Positions 7,429 through 13,585 of a stretch of DNA of 13,765 bases are shown piece after piece. Origin of the DNA: Campylobacteraceae bacterium (GTDB lineage: Bacteria; Campylobacterota; Campylobacteria; Campylobacterales; Campylobacteraceae); assembly GCA_031276365.1 (NCBI GenBank), contig JAISNG010000099.1, forward strand, positions 1-13,765. Reading direction: 5' to 3'. Numbering within the stretch: the stretch's first letter is position 1; every line of letters begins with the position of its first letter. The position numbers and the translations under genes are program-made. The notes under the pieces are model-generated. The model was not told the DNA's origin, made no database searches, and saw only the letters and a list, made by a program, of their open reading frames with translations.

Positions 7429-8177
7429 AAAAATCAGTTTTAATTTCAATATTTATTGGGTTTTTTGTGTCGGGCTGCGTGTTATCAAATGCTCCTGTTA
7501 CTGGGCGCACACAACTTATTTTGGTAGATGAAAAACAAGAAAGCGCGCTTGGCTTAAGCGAATCGGAAAATATCCTGAAAAACGCTACACTAAGTTCAAA
7601 TAAGACTTTGACAGATAAAATCGTCAAAATCGGCGAGCGCATAGTTGCCGTGAGTGATGATGCCAAAAAATATAAGTGGAGTTTTTATCTTTTGGAAGAT
7701 AAGAGCGTGAACGCTTTTGCGCTTCCGGGCGGCAAAGTCTTTTTTTATACGGGCATTTTGAAACTCATGGAAAACGACGACCAGATAGCGACTGTTATGG
7801 GACATGAGATAGCGCATGTATTAGCGCGACATGGAGCGGAGCGCATGAGTCAGCAGATGTTGAGTAATGTGGGCGCACAAGCGCTTTCGTCTGCGCTTGA
7901 TATTCCCACAGAGTATCAAAACCTTTACGATACGGCTTACGGTGTGGCGAGCAATGTCGGAGTAATACTGCCATTTAGTAGAAAACATGAGAGTGAAGCC
8001 GATACTATCGGAGTTTATCTCATGCATAAAGCAGGATATAATCCAAATGAAGCGGTGAAATTTTGGCAGAAAATGGCTGCTGCATCAAGCGGAGCAACGC
8101 CTGAATTTTTGTCCACGCACCCTTCGGACGAGAAACGCATAAAAGATATATTGGAATATATCAAAACGCTGAAGTAA
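7425..8177 (+). CDS. M48 family zinc metallopeptidase, lipoprotein
   Basis: This 250-residue protein is a periplasmic membrane-anchored protease of the LoiP/BepA-like M48 group, which degrades misfolded envelope proteins. A lipoprotein signal peptide is clear: MKKSVLISIFIGFFVSGC with the lipobox cysteine at 18. APVTGRTQLILV follows, as in many family members. The zinc site is HEIAH at 127-131 with catalytic E128, and the third ligand is E189 in HESEAD. FALPGGKVFFYTGIL and the terminal FLSTHPSDEKRI are also family hallmarks. The ATG start has a strong GGAGG (7414-7418) at 6 nt that lies inside the end of hemJ, and it overlaps the hemJ stop as ATGA, so the two genes are likely co-translated. 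The target proteins are not predictable. Confidence 0.94.
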   Translation: MKKSVLISIFIGFFVSGCVLSNAPVTGRTQLILVDEKQESALGLSESENILKNATLSSNKTLTDKIVKIGERIVAVSDDAKKYKWSFYLLEDKSVNAFALPGGKVFFYTGILKLMENDDQIATVMGHEIAHVLARHGAERMSQQMLSNVGAQALSSALDIPTEYQNLYDTAYGVASNVGVILPFSRKHESEADTIGVYLMHKAGYNPNEAVKFWQKMAAASSGATPEFLSTHPSDEKRIKDILEYIKTLK

Positions 8178-8187
8178 CAAGCTTTAT

Positions 8188-8246
8188 ATGATTTGCGCCC
8201 ATAGGTAAACATGCATGTATTGCATGTGAAAATGTACGCAAATCAT
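8188..8246. repeat. inverted repeat enclosing an ACATGCATGT palindrome
   Basis: ATGATTTGCG at 8188-8197 is the exact reverse complement of CGCAAATCAT at 8237-8246. Between the arms lies the self-complementary ACATGCATGT at 8209-8218 and a further TGCATGT. The element begins 10 nt after the M48 peptidase stop. It is AT-rich and lacks a U-tract, so it is a poor Rho-independent terminator; it could be a protein-binding site or an mRNA 3' structure. Confidence 0.45.
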
Positions 8247-8401
8247 GGACAGATGCAGGAATTGTATTGAAATTCTAAGTACACATACTCATTTTGTTTT
8301 GATGGGCGTTGAACCAAAACAAGTGTTGTATTGAAACGGGTAAACCCAGTTGTTGCCGTCCCAATGCGAGAGGGTTGAACCAAACAAGCATTCATTAAAA
8401 C
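8243..8401 (+). CRISPR. possible degenerate CRISPR array: three repeats, two spacers
   Basis: GTTGAACCAAAACAAG at 8308-8323 recurs with one base lost at 8374-8388. Each copy is followed by a related tail, GTATTGAAAC (8328-8337) and CATTAAAAC (8393-8401). TTGTATTGAAA also occurs at 8262-8272, 64 nt before its copy at 8326-8336. Read as CRISPR, the units are a decayed repeat 8243-8272, a 35-nt spacer, an intact-looking 30-nt repeat 8308-8337, a 36-nt spacer, and a decayed repeat 8374-8401. A 30-nt repeat starting GTT and ending ATTGAAAC with 35-36-nt spacers fits type I-B style arrays. No cas gene is in the window and only one repeat is full quality, so this could also be an ordinary diverged direct repeat. 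Confidence 0.35.
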
Positions 8402-8713
8402 CTATGTGTTTACATACAAAATGCGCCGCGTTTTAATGTAGGATATTTCGAAGCAGTTGATGCAAATATAAAACCCCCGCTGTTTTTCGGCTTGGTATTA
8501 TTGCAATTTTGCCTAACGCCAAGCACTTGTATAGGATTTATTTTCAACATACGGCTCAATTTTCGCCACAAGAGCGGAATGGCAAGCATTTGCATGAGGT
8601 CTTTTGATATTCTAAACTGCAGCAGTCTTCCTGCAAATTTTGCGCCGCTCTTGTTTTTGCATTTTTTAAATGCTTTGAGTTTGGCAGGCAAATTCGCACA
8701 GAACGCTTTTGCT

Positions 8714-10585
8714 TTAGCGCTTGCCTTTTTGCATCATCACGATATAAACATGCAAAGCGTCTATAGCTGATGGAGTGATGCCGCTTATCTCGCTTGCGGC
8801 AAACAGCGTGGGAGGGTTGAAGCGTTTGAGTTTTTCAGCCGCTTCGTTTCCAAGTCCGCTTACTTTTGTAAAATCAATATCAGCGGGGATTTTTACCTCA
8901 AGCATCTTGCGCATAGAGGCTATCTGCTCCTCTTGCTTTTGTATGTAATTTTTGTATTTGGCGAGAATTAATATCTGCTCTTTTGCTTCAGTGTCAAAAT
9001 TCAGCAAAGACGGCAGCAATTTTTCCAGCTTTTCGACGGTAAAGCTTTTCCTTGCCGCTATTTTTTGATATGTCGTTTTGTCGTTTATGCCCTCCTCTTC
9101 CAAAGAAGCCAAAAACGCGATATTCTCTTTTGATGGGGTCAGGACATTTTTTTCCAAAAATTCCAACCCCTCGCGCATCTGCTCTTTTTTGCGGTACACT
9201 TTGGAATATGTGCGCTCATCTATCAAACCAAATTTGTATCCATACTCCATGAGTCTTATATCCGCGTTATCCTCGCGCAGCAAAAGTCTGTATTCGGCGC
9301 GCGAAGTGAACATTCTGTAAGGCTCTTTTGTACCTTTGGTTACAAGGTCGTCTATCATAACGCCGATATACGCTTCATCGCGGCGTAAAACAAACGGCTC
9401 TTTCTCATCAATGGACAAAACGGCGTTTATCCCAGCCATTAAGCCCTGTGCCGCCGCCTCCTCGTAGCCTGTCGTGCCGTTTATCTGTCCCGCGCAGTAA
9501 AGTCCTTTTATCTTTTTTGTCTCAAGCGTGTGTTTGATTTCCGTAGGCTCTGCGTAATCATACTCTATTGCATATCCGTAGCGTACGATTTTAGCCTCTT
9601 CAAGTCCATGTATCGTGTGCAAAAAATTTAACTGCACATCGGGCGGAAGCGAAGTTGAAAGTCCGTTTAGATAATACTCGCTCGCCTCTTTTGTCTGAGG
9701 TTCTACAAAAATATGATGACGTCCTTTGTCCGCAAAACGGTTTATCTTATCTTCAATGCTTGGGCAGTATCTTGGACCCACACCCTCTATTTGTCCTGTA
9801 AAAAGCGGCGCTCTGTGGAAATTGCCGCGTATCATCTCATGTGTTGCTTCATTTGTATATGTTATAAAACATGGAAGCTGAAAAGGATTGAAACTCTCTT
9901 TGTCTGTTCTGAAGCTCATGGGAAGCGGATGTTCATCGCCGCCTTGAATCTGCATTTTGCTAAAATCTATACTCTTTGCGTCTATTCTGGGGCATGTGCC
10001 GGTTTTCAGGCGACCCATTTTTAAACCAATCTCTCTTAAGCAGTCCGACAGACTGTATGAAGCAAACTCTCCTGTGCGTCCCGCCTGCTGTTTAAATTCG
10101 CCTACATGTATAAGTCCTCTTAAAAACGTGCCTGTTGTGATTATCACTTTTTTCGCGCTGTATCGGTTGCCAAGATGTGTGATTACACCCTCTACCGTTT
10201 CGTTTTTTGTTGTGATTTTATCGGCGATTTCCTGTGAAACATAGAGATTTTCAGCGCTTAGTATGAGATTTCTCATGAAGATTTTGTATCTGTCCATGTC
10301 TATTTGCGCTCTTGTACCGCGCACAGCATGACCCTTGGACTCATTTAACACGCGAAATTGTATCCCTGCAGCGTCCGTTGCAAGCGCCATGTGTCCACCA
10401 AGCGCGTCAAGCTCTTTAGTCAAATGTCCTTTGCCTAGTCCTCCTATGGCAGGATTGCAGCTTGCTGCGCCTATCTGCTCTGCAAGCATGGTAAGAAGCA
10501 GCGTTTTTTTGCCCATTTTGGCGCTTGCCAAAGAGGCTTCAATGCCAGCATGTCCGCCGCCTATAACGATAATATCATATTCCAT
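8714..10585 (-). CDS. mnmG: tRNA uridine-5-carboxymethylaminomethyl(34) synthesis enzyme MnmG (GidA)
   Basis: MnmG is an FAD enzyme that, with the GTPase MnmE, installs the aminomethyl-type modification at U34 of tRNA wobble positions. The protein opens with the FAD-binding EYDIIVIGGGHAGIEAS, then CNPAIGGLGKGHL, a redox-cysteine motif, GTFLRG, GLYCAGQINGTTGYEEAAAQG and a C-terminal KVSGLGNEAAEKL plus helical domain that docks MnmE. I choose ATG 10583-10585 (623 residues, close to E. coli's 629): GAGGA lies 4 nt upstream, and the protein then begins at the usual place. An in-frame ATG at 10613-10615 would add ten residues but has no ribosome site and falls within a likely -10 box. The gene is divergent from ribE. 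MnmE is not in the window. Confidence 0.96.
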   Translation of the reverse strand: MEYDIIVIGGGHAGIEASLASAKMGKKTLLLTMLAEQIGAASCNPAIGGLGKGHLTKELDALGGHMALATDAAGIQFRVLNESKGHAVRGTRAQIDMDRYKIFMRNLILSAENLYVSQEIADKITTKNETVEGVITHLGNRYSAKKVIITTGTFLRGLIHVGEFKQQAGRTGEFASYSLSDCLREIGLKMGRLKTGTCPRIDAKSIDFSKMQIQGGDEHPLPMSFRTDKESFNPFQLPCFITYTNEATHEMIRGNFHRAPLFTGQIEGVGPRYCPSIEDKINRFADKGRHHIFVEPQTKEASEYYLNGLSTSLPPDVQLNFLHTIHGLEEAKIVRYGYAIEYDYAEPTEIKHTLETKKIKGLYCAGQINGTTGYEEAAAQGLMAGINAVLSIDEKEPFVLRRDEAYIGVMIDDLVTKGTKEPYRMFTSRAEYRLLLREDNADIRLMEYGYKFGLIDERTYSKVYRKKEQMREGLEFLEKNVLTPSKENIAFLASLEEEGINDKTTYQKIAARKSFTVEKLEKLLPSLLNFDTEAKEQILILAKYKNYIQKQEEQIASMRKMLEVKIPADIDFTKVSGLGNEAAEKLKRFNPPTLFAASEISGITPSAIDALHVYIVMMQKGKR

Positions 10586-10615
10586 CTGTTCCTCAACATT
10601 TTTAAAAGAAGACAT

Positions 10616-10668
10616 TGTAGCATATTCTCAAGCTGCCTTTTGATATAATAACCATTTAAAGGAGAAAA
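10616..10668. promoter_or_regulatory. compact divergent promoter region of mnmG and ribE
   Basis: TATAAT at 10644-10649 is a plus-strand -10 box about 20 nt before the ribE start, giving a leader of only about a dozen bases. AAAGGAG at 10658-10664 is the ribE Shine-Dalgarno sequence, 4 nt from ATG. For mnmG the minus strand offers TACAAT at about 10614-10619. No recognisable -35 hexamers are seen. The leader is too short for an FMN riboswitch. Confidence 0.5.
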
Positions 10669-11280
10669 ATGTTTACAGGACTCATCAGAGAGTGCGCAGA
10701 AGTACTGTTTTATAAGGACAATATTTTAAGCTTAAAGGCAAAATACTGCCCAAATATTGGCGACAGCGTGTCCGTAAACGGCGCGTGTTTGACAGTCGTG
10801 GAAGTAAACGGCGGCAGTTTCAAAGCCGAACTTTCTCATGAGAGCAGAAAAATATTGGCAGCAGAAAATTTTAAAGGCTTCGTTCATATAGAACCTGCTA
10901 TGATGCTTGGAAGCCGTATAGAAGGGCATTTATTGCAAGGGCACATAGACGCATGCGGCGAAATCGTCAAGATAGAAAAAGATGAAAATGCAATGGATTT
11001 TTTTATCAAAGCGCCCAAAGAAATTATGAAATTTCTCTCCCCAAAAGGAAGCGTTGCGATTGACGGCGTAAGCCTTACCGTGGGCGAAATAACGGGAGAT
11101 ATTTTTAAATTGACTATTATACCGCACACTTTTTCGCAGACGGTTTTTAATACTTACAAAATCCGCCGCAGGGTAAATATAGAAACGGATATGATAGCGC
11201 GCTATCTTTTTAACTTTATGCAAATCGGCAAAAAAGCGCCGACATGGAGCGATATAGACAGGATAACGGCGATTTATTGA
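10669..11280 (+). CDS. ribE: riboflavin synthase alpha chain
   Basis: Riboflavin synthase dismutates two 6,7-dimethyl-8-ribityllumazine molecules to riboflavin and the pyrimidinedione precursor, the last step of vitamin B2 synthesis. The 203 residues contain the family's two similar lumazine-binding barrels: MFTGLI at the start, GDSVSVNGACLTV at 31-43 and SRIEGHLLQGHID at 82-94 in the first, and KGSVAIDGVSLTV at 126-138 and IPHT at 151-154 in the second. Length is normal. The stop TGA (11278-11280) overlaps the ATG of the next gene by one base, so ribE and pgeF are co-transcribed. The start has an AAAGGAG ribosome site 4 nt upstream. The gene symbol is ribE in most bacteria and ribC in E. coli usage. 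Confidence 0.96.
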   Translation: MFTGLIRECAEVLFYKDNILSLKAKYCPNIGDSVSVNGACLTVVEVNGGSFKAELSHESRKILAAENFKGFVHIEPAMMLGSRIEGHLLQGHIDACGEIVKIEKDENAMDFFIKAPKEIMKFLSPKGSVAIDGVSLTVGEITGDIFKLTIIPHTFSQTVFNTYKIRRRVNIETDMIARYLFNFMQIGKKAPTWSDIDRITAIY

Positions 11281-11993
11281 TGAAAGAGGTATTTTTAGAT
11301 AAATCGTTTCAAGTCATTGTAAGCGACAAAACAGGCGGTGTAAGTACGGGTGTGTATGAGAGCCTGAATTTGGGACTTCATGTAGGCGATAATCTTTCGC
11401 ATGTACAGAAAAATAGGGAGATTTTTGCTTCATATTTCGGCGCAAATACAAAAGATTTGTGCTTCATGGAACAGGTACACGGCGTTTTGGTTGTAAATGC
11501 AAAAAGAGGCGAAACGCCTAAAGCGGACGCATTGATAACCAACAAAAGAGATTTGGTTTTGTGTGTCATGAGTGCGGACTGCATGGGCGTTATATTGTAC
11601 GACAATGACAAAAAAGCTGTTGCCGCCATACATGCAGGGCGCAAAGGAGCGTTTGCAAATATCGTAACAAATACCATCTTGGCTATGGAAAGGGAGTTTG
11701 GAAGCAAGAGGGAAAATATACACTCTTTTATCGGCGCTGGCATCAAATCATGCTGTTACGAGATAAAAGACGAAGTGTTAAAAGAGGCTCAAAAGAGCTT
11801 TTCGTGGGCGCTTCACGAGCGTTGGGGCAGGTGGTTTTTGAACCTGCCGTCAATCATCAAATCACAATTAATCACAAACGGCGTCAAAAAGATAATCTAC
11901 GACGACACATGTACATGCTGTGATAAAAATTACTTTTCATACAGGCGCGACGGCGTTTGCGGACGTTTTGCAACGGGAGTAAAAATCCTCTAA
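11280..11993 (+). CDS. pgeF: purine nucleoside phosphorylase / peptidoglycan editing factor family (YfiH, laccase domain)
   Basis: The 237-residue protein belongs to the DUF152/YfiH family. Members have purine nucleoside phosphorylase and adenosine deaminase activity, and E. coli YfiH also limits wrong amino acids in peptidoglycan precursors. The metal/active-site residues are visible: H67 in MEQVHG, C101 in MSADC, and H118 in AIHAGRKG, matching H71, C107 and H124 of E. coli. FIGAGIKSCCYEI replaces the common GP-I-x-CCYEV, and a cysteine-rich DDTCTCCDKNYFSYRRDG ends the fold. I start at ATG 11280, overlapping the ribE stop as TGATG. A longer frame from ATG 11244 would lie within ribE and adds 12 non-family residues. 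There is no strong Shine-Dalgarno site, which fits translational coupling to ribE. Confidence 0.92.
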   Translation: MKEVFLDKSFQVIVSDKTGGVSTGVYESLNLGLHVGDNLSHVQKNREIFASYFGANTKDLCFMEQVHGVLVVNAKRGETPKADALITNKRDLVLCVMSADCMGVILYDNDKKAVAAIHAGRKGAFANIVTNTILAMEREFGSKRENIHSFIGAGIKSCCYEIKDEVLKEAQKSFSWALHERWGRWFLNLPSIIKSQLITNGVKKIIYDDTCTCCDKNYFSYRRDGVCGRFATGVKIL

Positions 11994-12089
11994 ATCACGT
12001 GTCAGCTAAAACTTTGCACGATATATCATAGAACGATTTTGGCTAAAACAGATGCTTCATGGTATGGTTATGCGATATTGATATTAGTA

Positions 12090-12119
12090 TTTGAACAAAA
12101 AATCATTACTTTGTTCAAA
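12090..12119. promoter_or_regulatory. 10-bp inverted repeat, possible operator, upstream of lipoprotein gene
   Basis: TTTGAACAAA at 12090-12099 is perfectly inverted as TTTGTTCAAA at 12110-12119, with arm starts 20 bp apart, about two helical turns. It lies about 30 bp before a -10-like TATACT at 12148-12153 and 60 bp before the next start. Position and symmetry suit a dimeric regulator site; an RNA hairpin is the alternative. The flanking 12000-12089 also holds GCTAAAAC twice (12005 and 12042), with no clear meaning. Confidence 0.4.
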
Positions 12120-12181
12120 ACAAAATATTATTTAAGCTATATCACAATATACTTTCATTAAATTTAAGTCAAGGAGTTATG

Positions 12182-12682
12182 ATGGATAGTGTACATAAAG
12201 GCTTCAAGTCTGTAAACGGTTACATTAGAGGTGTGGCAAAGATTATTTTGTTCTCATTGATTGCTTCGGTATGTTTTGTGCTTAGCGGCTGCGCGGAAAT
12301 ACCTCAGGCGTTATTGTCGCCGAAAAGCAGGACAGTAACTTCAACTATTTGTAAAGATTATGCAAAAAATGCCATTGTTGCCGAAGAGACTTGGGGAAAT
12401 AAGGTTGTAACTGTAAGCGGTGTTTTTAACAACATTATTTTGCCGACCGCAGCAAACAAAAATTATAGACTTAATATGACAGAATATCAAATAACAGATG
12501 TGTATTATCATGCATTTGTTGATTTTGCTCCTACAAAAGCAAATGAGCAAGAGCTTAAAAAATTCAGAAAAGGAGATAGAATAACAGTTCAAGGGAACTT
12601 TAAAAAGCATGATTGCTATGCGCAAGTGCTTCTTTATGAAGGCAAGGATATATTTCTCGACAATGGCAAAATCATAAAATAG
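12182..12682 (+). CDS. predicted lipoprotein with OB-fold (tRNA_anti-like) domain
   Basis: This protein of 166 residues begins with a basic stretch and a hydrophobic segment (AKIILFSLIASVCFVLSGC), giving a lipobox cysteine about 37 residues in; the n-region is unusually long for a lipoprotein signal. The mature part contains NAIVAEETWGNKVVTVSGVF and later FRKGDRITVQGNFKKHD, which resemble the OB-fold tRNA_anti-like family (PF12869) found in many small secreted proteins; this family call is from memory. Two ATGs are adjacent: AAGGAG (12171-12176) is only 2 nt from ATG 12179 but 5 nt from ATG 12182, so I choose the latter. It appears monocistronic, with the inverted repeat at 12090-12119 upstream. 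Function is unknown. Confidence 0.75.
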   Translation: MDSVHKGFKSVNGYIRGVAKIILFSLIASVCFVLSGCAEIPQALLSPKSRTVTSTICKDYAKNAIVAEETWGNKVVTVSGVFNNIILPTAANKNYRLNMTEYQITDVYYHAFVDFAPTKANEQELKKFRKGDRITVQGNFKKHDCYAQVLLYEGKDIFLDNGKIIK

Positions 12683-12783
12683 CCAAATATAAATCGCAAA
12701 GGCAGGCACTGGTGTGAAAGCAAATATAACTTTTCTATATTCAGGCGGTCGTAACTGCTCCTGTTGAGGGTGTGCGAAACTAT

Positions 12784-12816
12784 TTTTGCTCTATAGCTGA
12801 GGCTATAGCGGCAAAA
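12784..12816. repeat. hairpin 1 of a tandem pair
   Basis: CTATAGC at 12791-12797 pairs with GCTATAG at 12802-12808 around the four-base loop TGAG. After a small internal loop, TTTTGC at 12784-12789 pairs with GCAAAA at 12811-12816. It stands about 100 nt after the lipoprotein stop. There is no U-tract on the plus strand. AAACTAT precedes it, as it does hairpin 2. Confidence 0.5.
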
Positions 12817-12828
12817 TAAGCCAAACTA

Positions 12829-12863
12829 TGTATTGCGTACATGCAAGCCGTGTGCGCAATACA
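12829..12863. repeat. hairpin 2 of a tandem pair, long stem
   Basis: TGTATTGCG at 12829-12837 is perfectly inverted as CGCAATACA at 12855-12863. Six further inner pairs (two of them G-U as RNA) extend the stem to about 15 pairs with a CAAGC loop. The stability suggests a real structure: a bidirectional terminator, small RNA or repeat element. AAACTAT starts at 12823, 45 nt after its copy before hairpin 1. Confidence 0.5.
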
Positions 12864-13087
12864 ATCCCTCCCGCATTTAGATTAATATGTGCTATTTTAA
12901 CAATTTTTTTATTGAAGATATATTTCATAGATATGCAGTGTTCAAGTCGGAGCCAAGATAAAAAAATCCTCAATATTTGCATGTATATTTTATATGTTAG
13001 CGCCAATCTTTGAGTAATATCTGCTTGCGTCTGTTTTTGATAAAAATCATGCTGCGCTGTAAAATCAACCAAAATATCGCACAAAAA

Positions 13088-13474
13088 CTAAAACTGTTTT
13101 ACGCTTTCGTCATAAAGTTTTTTGTATTTTTGAAGCTGTTCTTTCATGTGGATTATCACGCTTTGAGGCGCGTAACGCAAAAGATGAACTATCTCCCTTA
13201 GCTCTTTTGACTGTTTGTAGTTGTAACTTGCTGCGTACTCCAAATCAAAACTGAAAAGCTCCTGCTCCTCTACGCCAAGCGCTTCGGCGATATACGGGAT
13301 AAGTTCTATCTTTATCTCTCTTTTGCCGTACAGATAACCAAGTATAGTGTGAAAAGAGGGCGTTTCTCCCGTACGTTTTATCTTCGGCTCAAGCGCAGTG
13401 AGTTTATCCGCAAACTCTTTTTTGGATATGTTTTTTTCAGCTAAAATGTAATTTATCTTTTCCCAAACTTCCAC
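13088..13474 (-). CDS. small XRE-like helix-turn-helix regulator
   Basis: The 128-residue protein has an N-terminal helix-turn-helix of the XRE/Cro-CI type: EKINYILAEKNISKKEFADKL supplies the first helices, and TPSFHTILGYLYGKREIKIE the recognition helix and following turn, with an insert LEPKIKRTGE between them. ELIPYIAEALGVEEQELF completes the fold. The C-terminal 50 residues (KELREIVHLLRYAPQSVIIHM, then basic) look helical and could dimerise. The GTG start at 13472-13474 is chosen because AAGGA lies 6 nt upstream on the minus strand. Its upstream region, shared with the next, divergent gene, contains four repeated sites that could be its operators. The regulated function is unknown. Confidence 0.8.
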   Translation of the reverse strand: MEVWEKINYILAEKNISKKEFADKLTALEPKIKRTGETPSFHTILGYLYGKREIKIELIPYIAEALGVEEQELFSFDLEYAASYNYKQSKELREIVHLLRYAPQSVIIHMKEQLQKYKKLYDESVKQF

Positions 13475-13489
13475 AAAATATCCTTAATA

Positions 13490-13577
13490 GTCATTTTGAG
13501 TATAATTTAGTCATATTGTAAATATTACTTAAGGTCGTAATGGATATAATTTTGTCGTTATGGCTAAAATATATAGA
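13490..13577. promoter_or_regulatory. duplicated promoter/operator array: four GTCRTWWTG sites around two TATAAT boxes
   Basis: GTCATTTTG (13490), GTCATATTG (13510), GTCGTAATG (13534) and GTCGTTATG (13554) all fit GTCRTWWTG, spaced 20, 24 and 20 bp. TATAAT lies between sites 1 and 2 (13501-13506) and between sites 3 and 4 (13545-13550), at the same offset in each pair, so the block is a diverged tandem duplication with a 44-bp period. It fills the divergent gap between the XRE regulator and the lipoprotein gene. Sites flanking a -10 box would suit repression. Which protein binds is inference; the XRE neighbour is the first candidate. Confidence 0.6.
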
Positions 13578-13585
13578 GGATAATA

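Larger units (their letters stand above)
8178..8713. other. gene-poor stretch with inverted repeats and a CRISPR-like relic
   Basis: No convincing gene is seen in this 536-bp gap between the convergent M48 peptidase and mnmG genes. An open frame on the minus strand (8410-8691, 93 codons from TTG) has no ribosome site and no recognisable motif; it also runs back open into the end of mnmG, so it may be chance or a decayed gene. The first half holds an inverted repeat (8188-8246) and a degenerate CRISPR-like array (8243-8401). The second half holds a 10-bp inverted repeat: ACAAGAGCGG at 8568-8577 and CCGCTCTTGT at 8645-8654. No classical terminator with a U-tract was found. Confidence 0.5.
12683..13087. 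other. gene-poor stretch with two tandem hairpins
   Basis: This 405-bp gap lies between the convergent OB-fold lipoprotein and the XRE regulator. Short open frames on either strand lack ribosome sites, have unlike-protein composition and overlap the hairpins, so I reject them. The notable content is the pair of hairpins at 12784-12816 and 12829-12863. From 12865 to 13087 the DNA is AT-rich and I see nothing recognisable. Confidence 0.5.

Noticed and set aside
8410..8691. Minus-strand open frame of 93 codons after mnmG
   Set aside because: It has a TTG start without a ribosome site and no recognisable family, and the frame is open back into mnmG. Left as part of the gene-poor stretch.
8492..8770. 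Plus-strand open frame of 92 codons
   Set aside because: It runs antisense into the end of mnmG, has no ribosome site and no protein-like motif.
10616..10668. FMN riboswitch before ribE
   Set aside because: The gap to mnmG is 53-83 bases and the likely leader is about 12 bases, far too short for the RFN element.
11244..11279. Upstream ATG for pgeF inside ribE
   Set aside because: It would overlap ribE by 37 bases and adds residues outside the family; ATG 11280 overlaps the ribE stop in the usual coupled manner.
12803..13084. Short open frames on both strands in the gap before the XRE regulator
   Set aside because: They cross the hairpins, lack ribosome sites and have unlikely composition for proteins.
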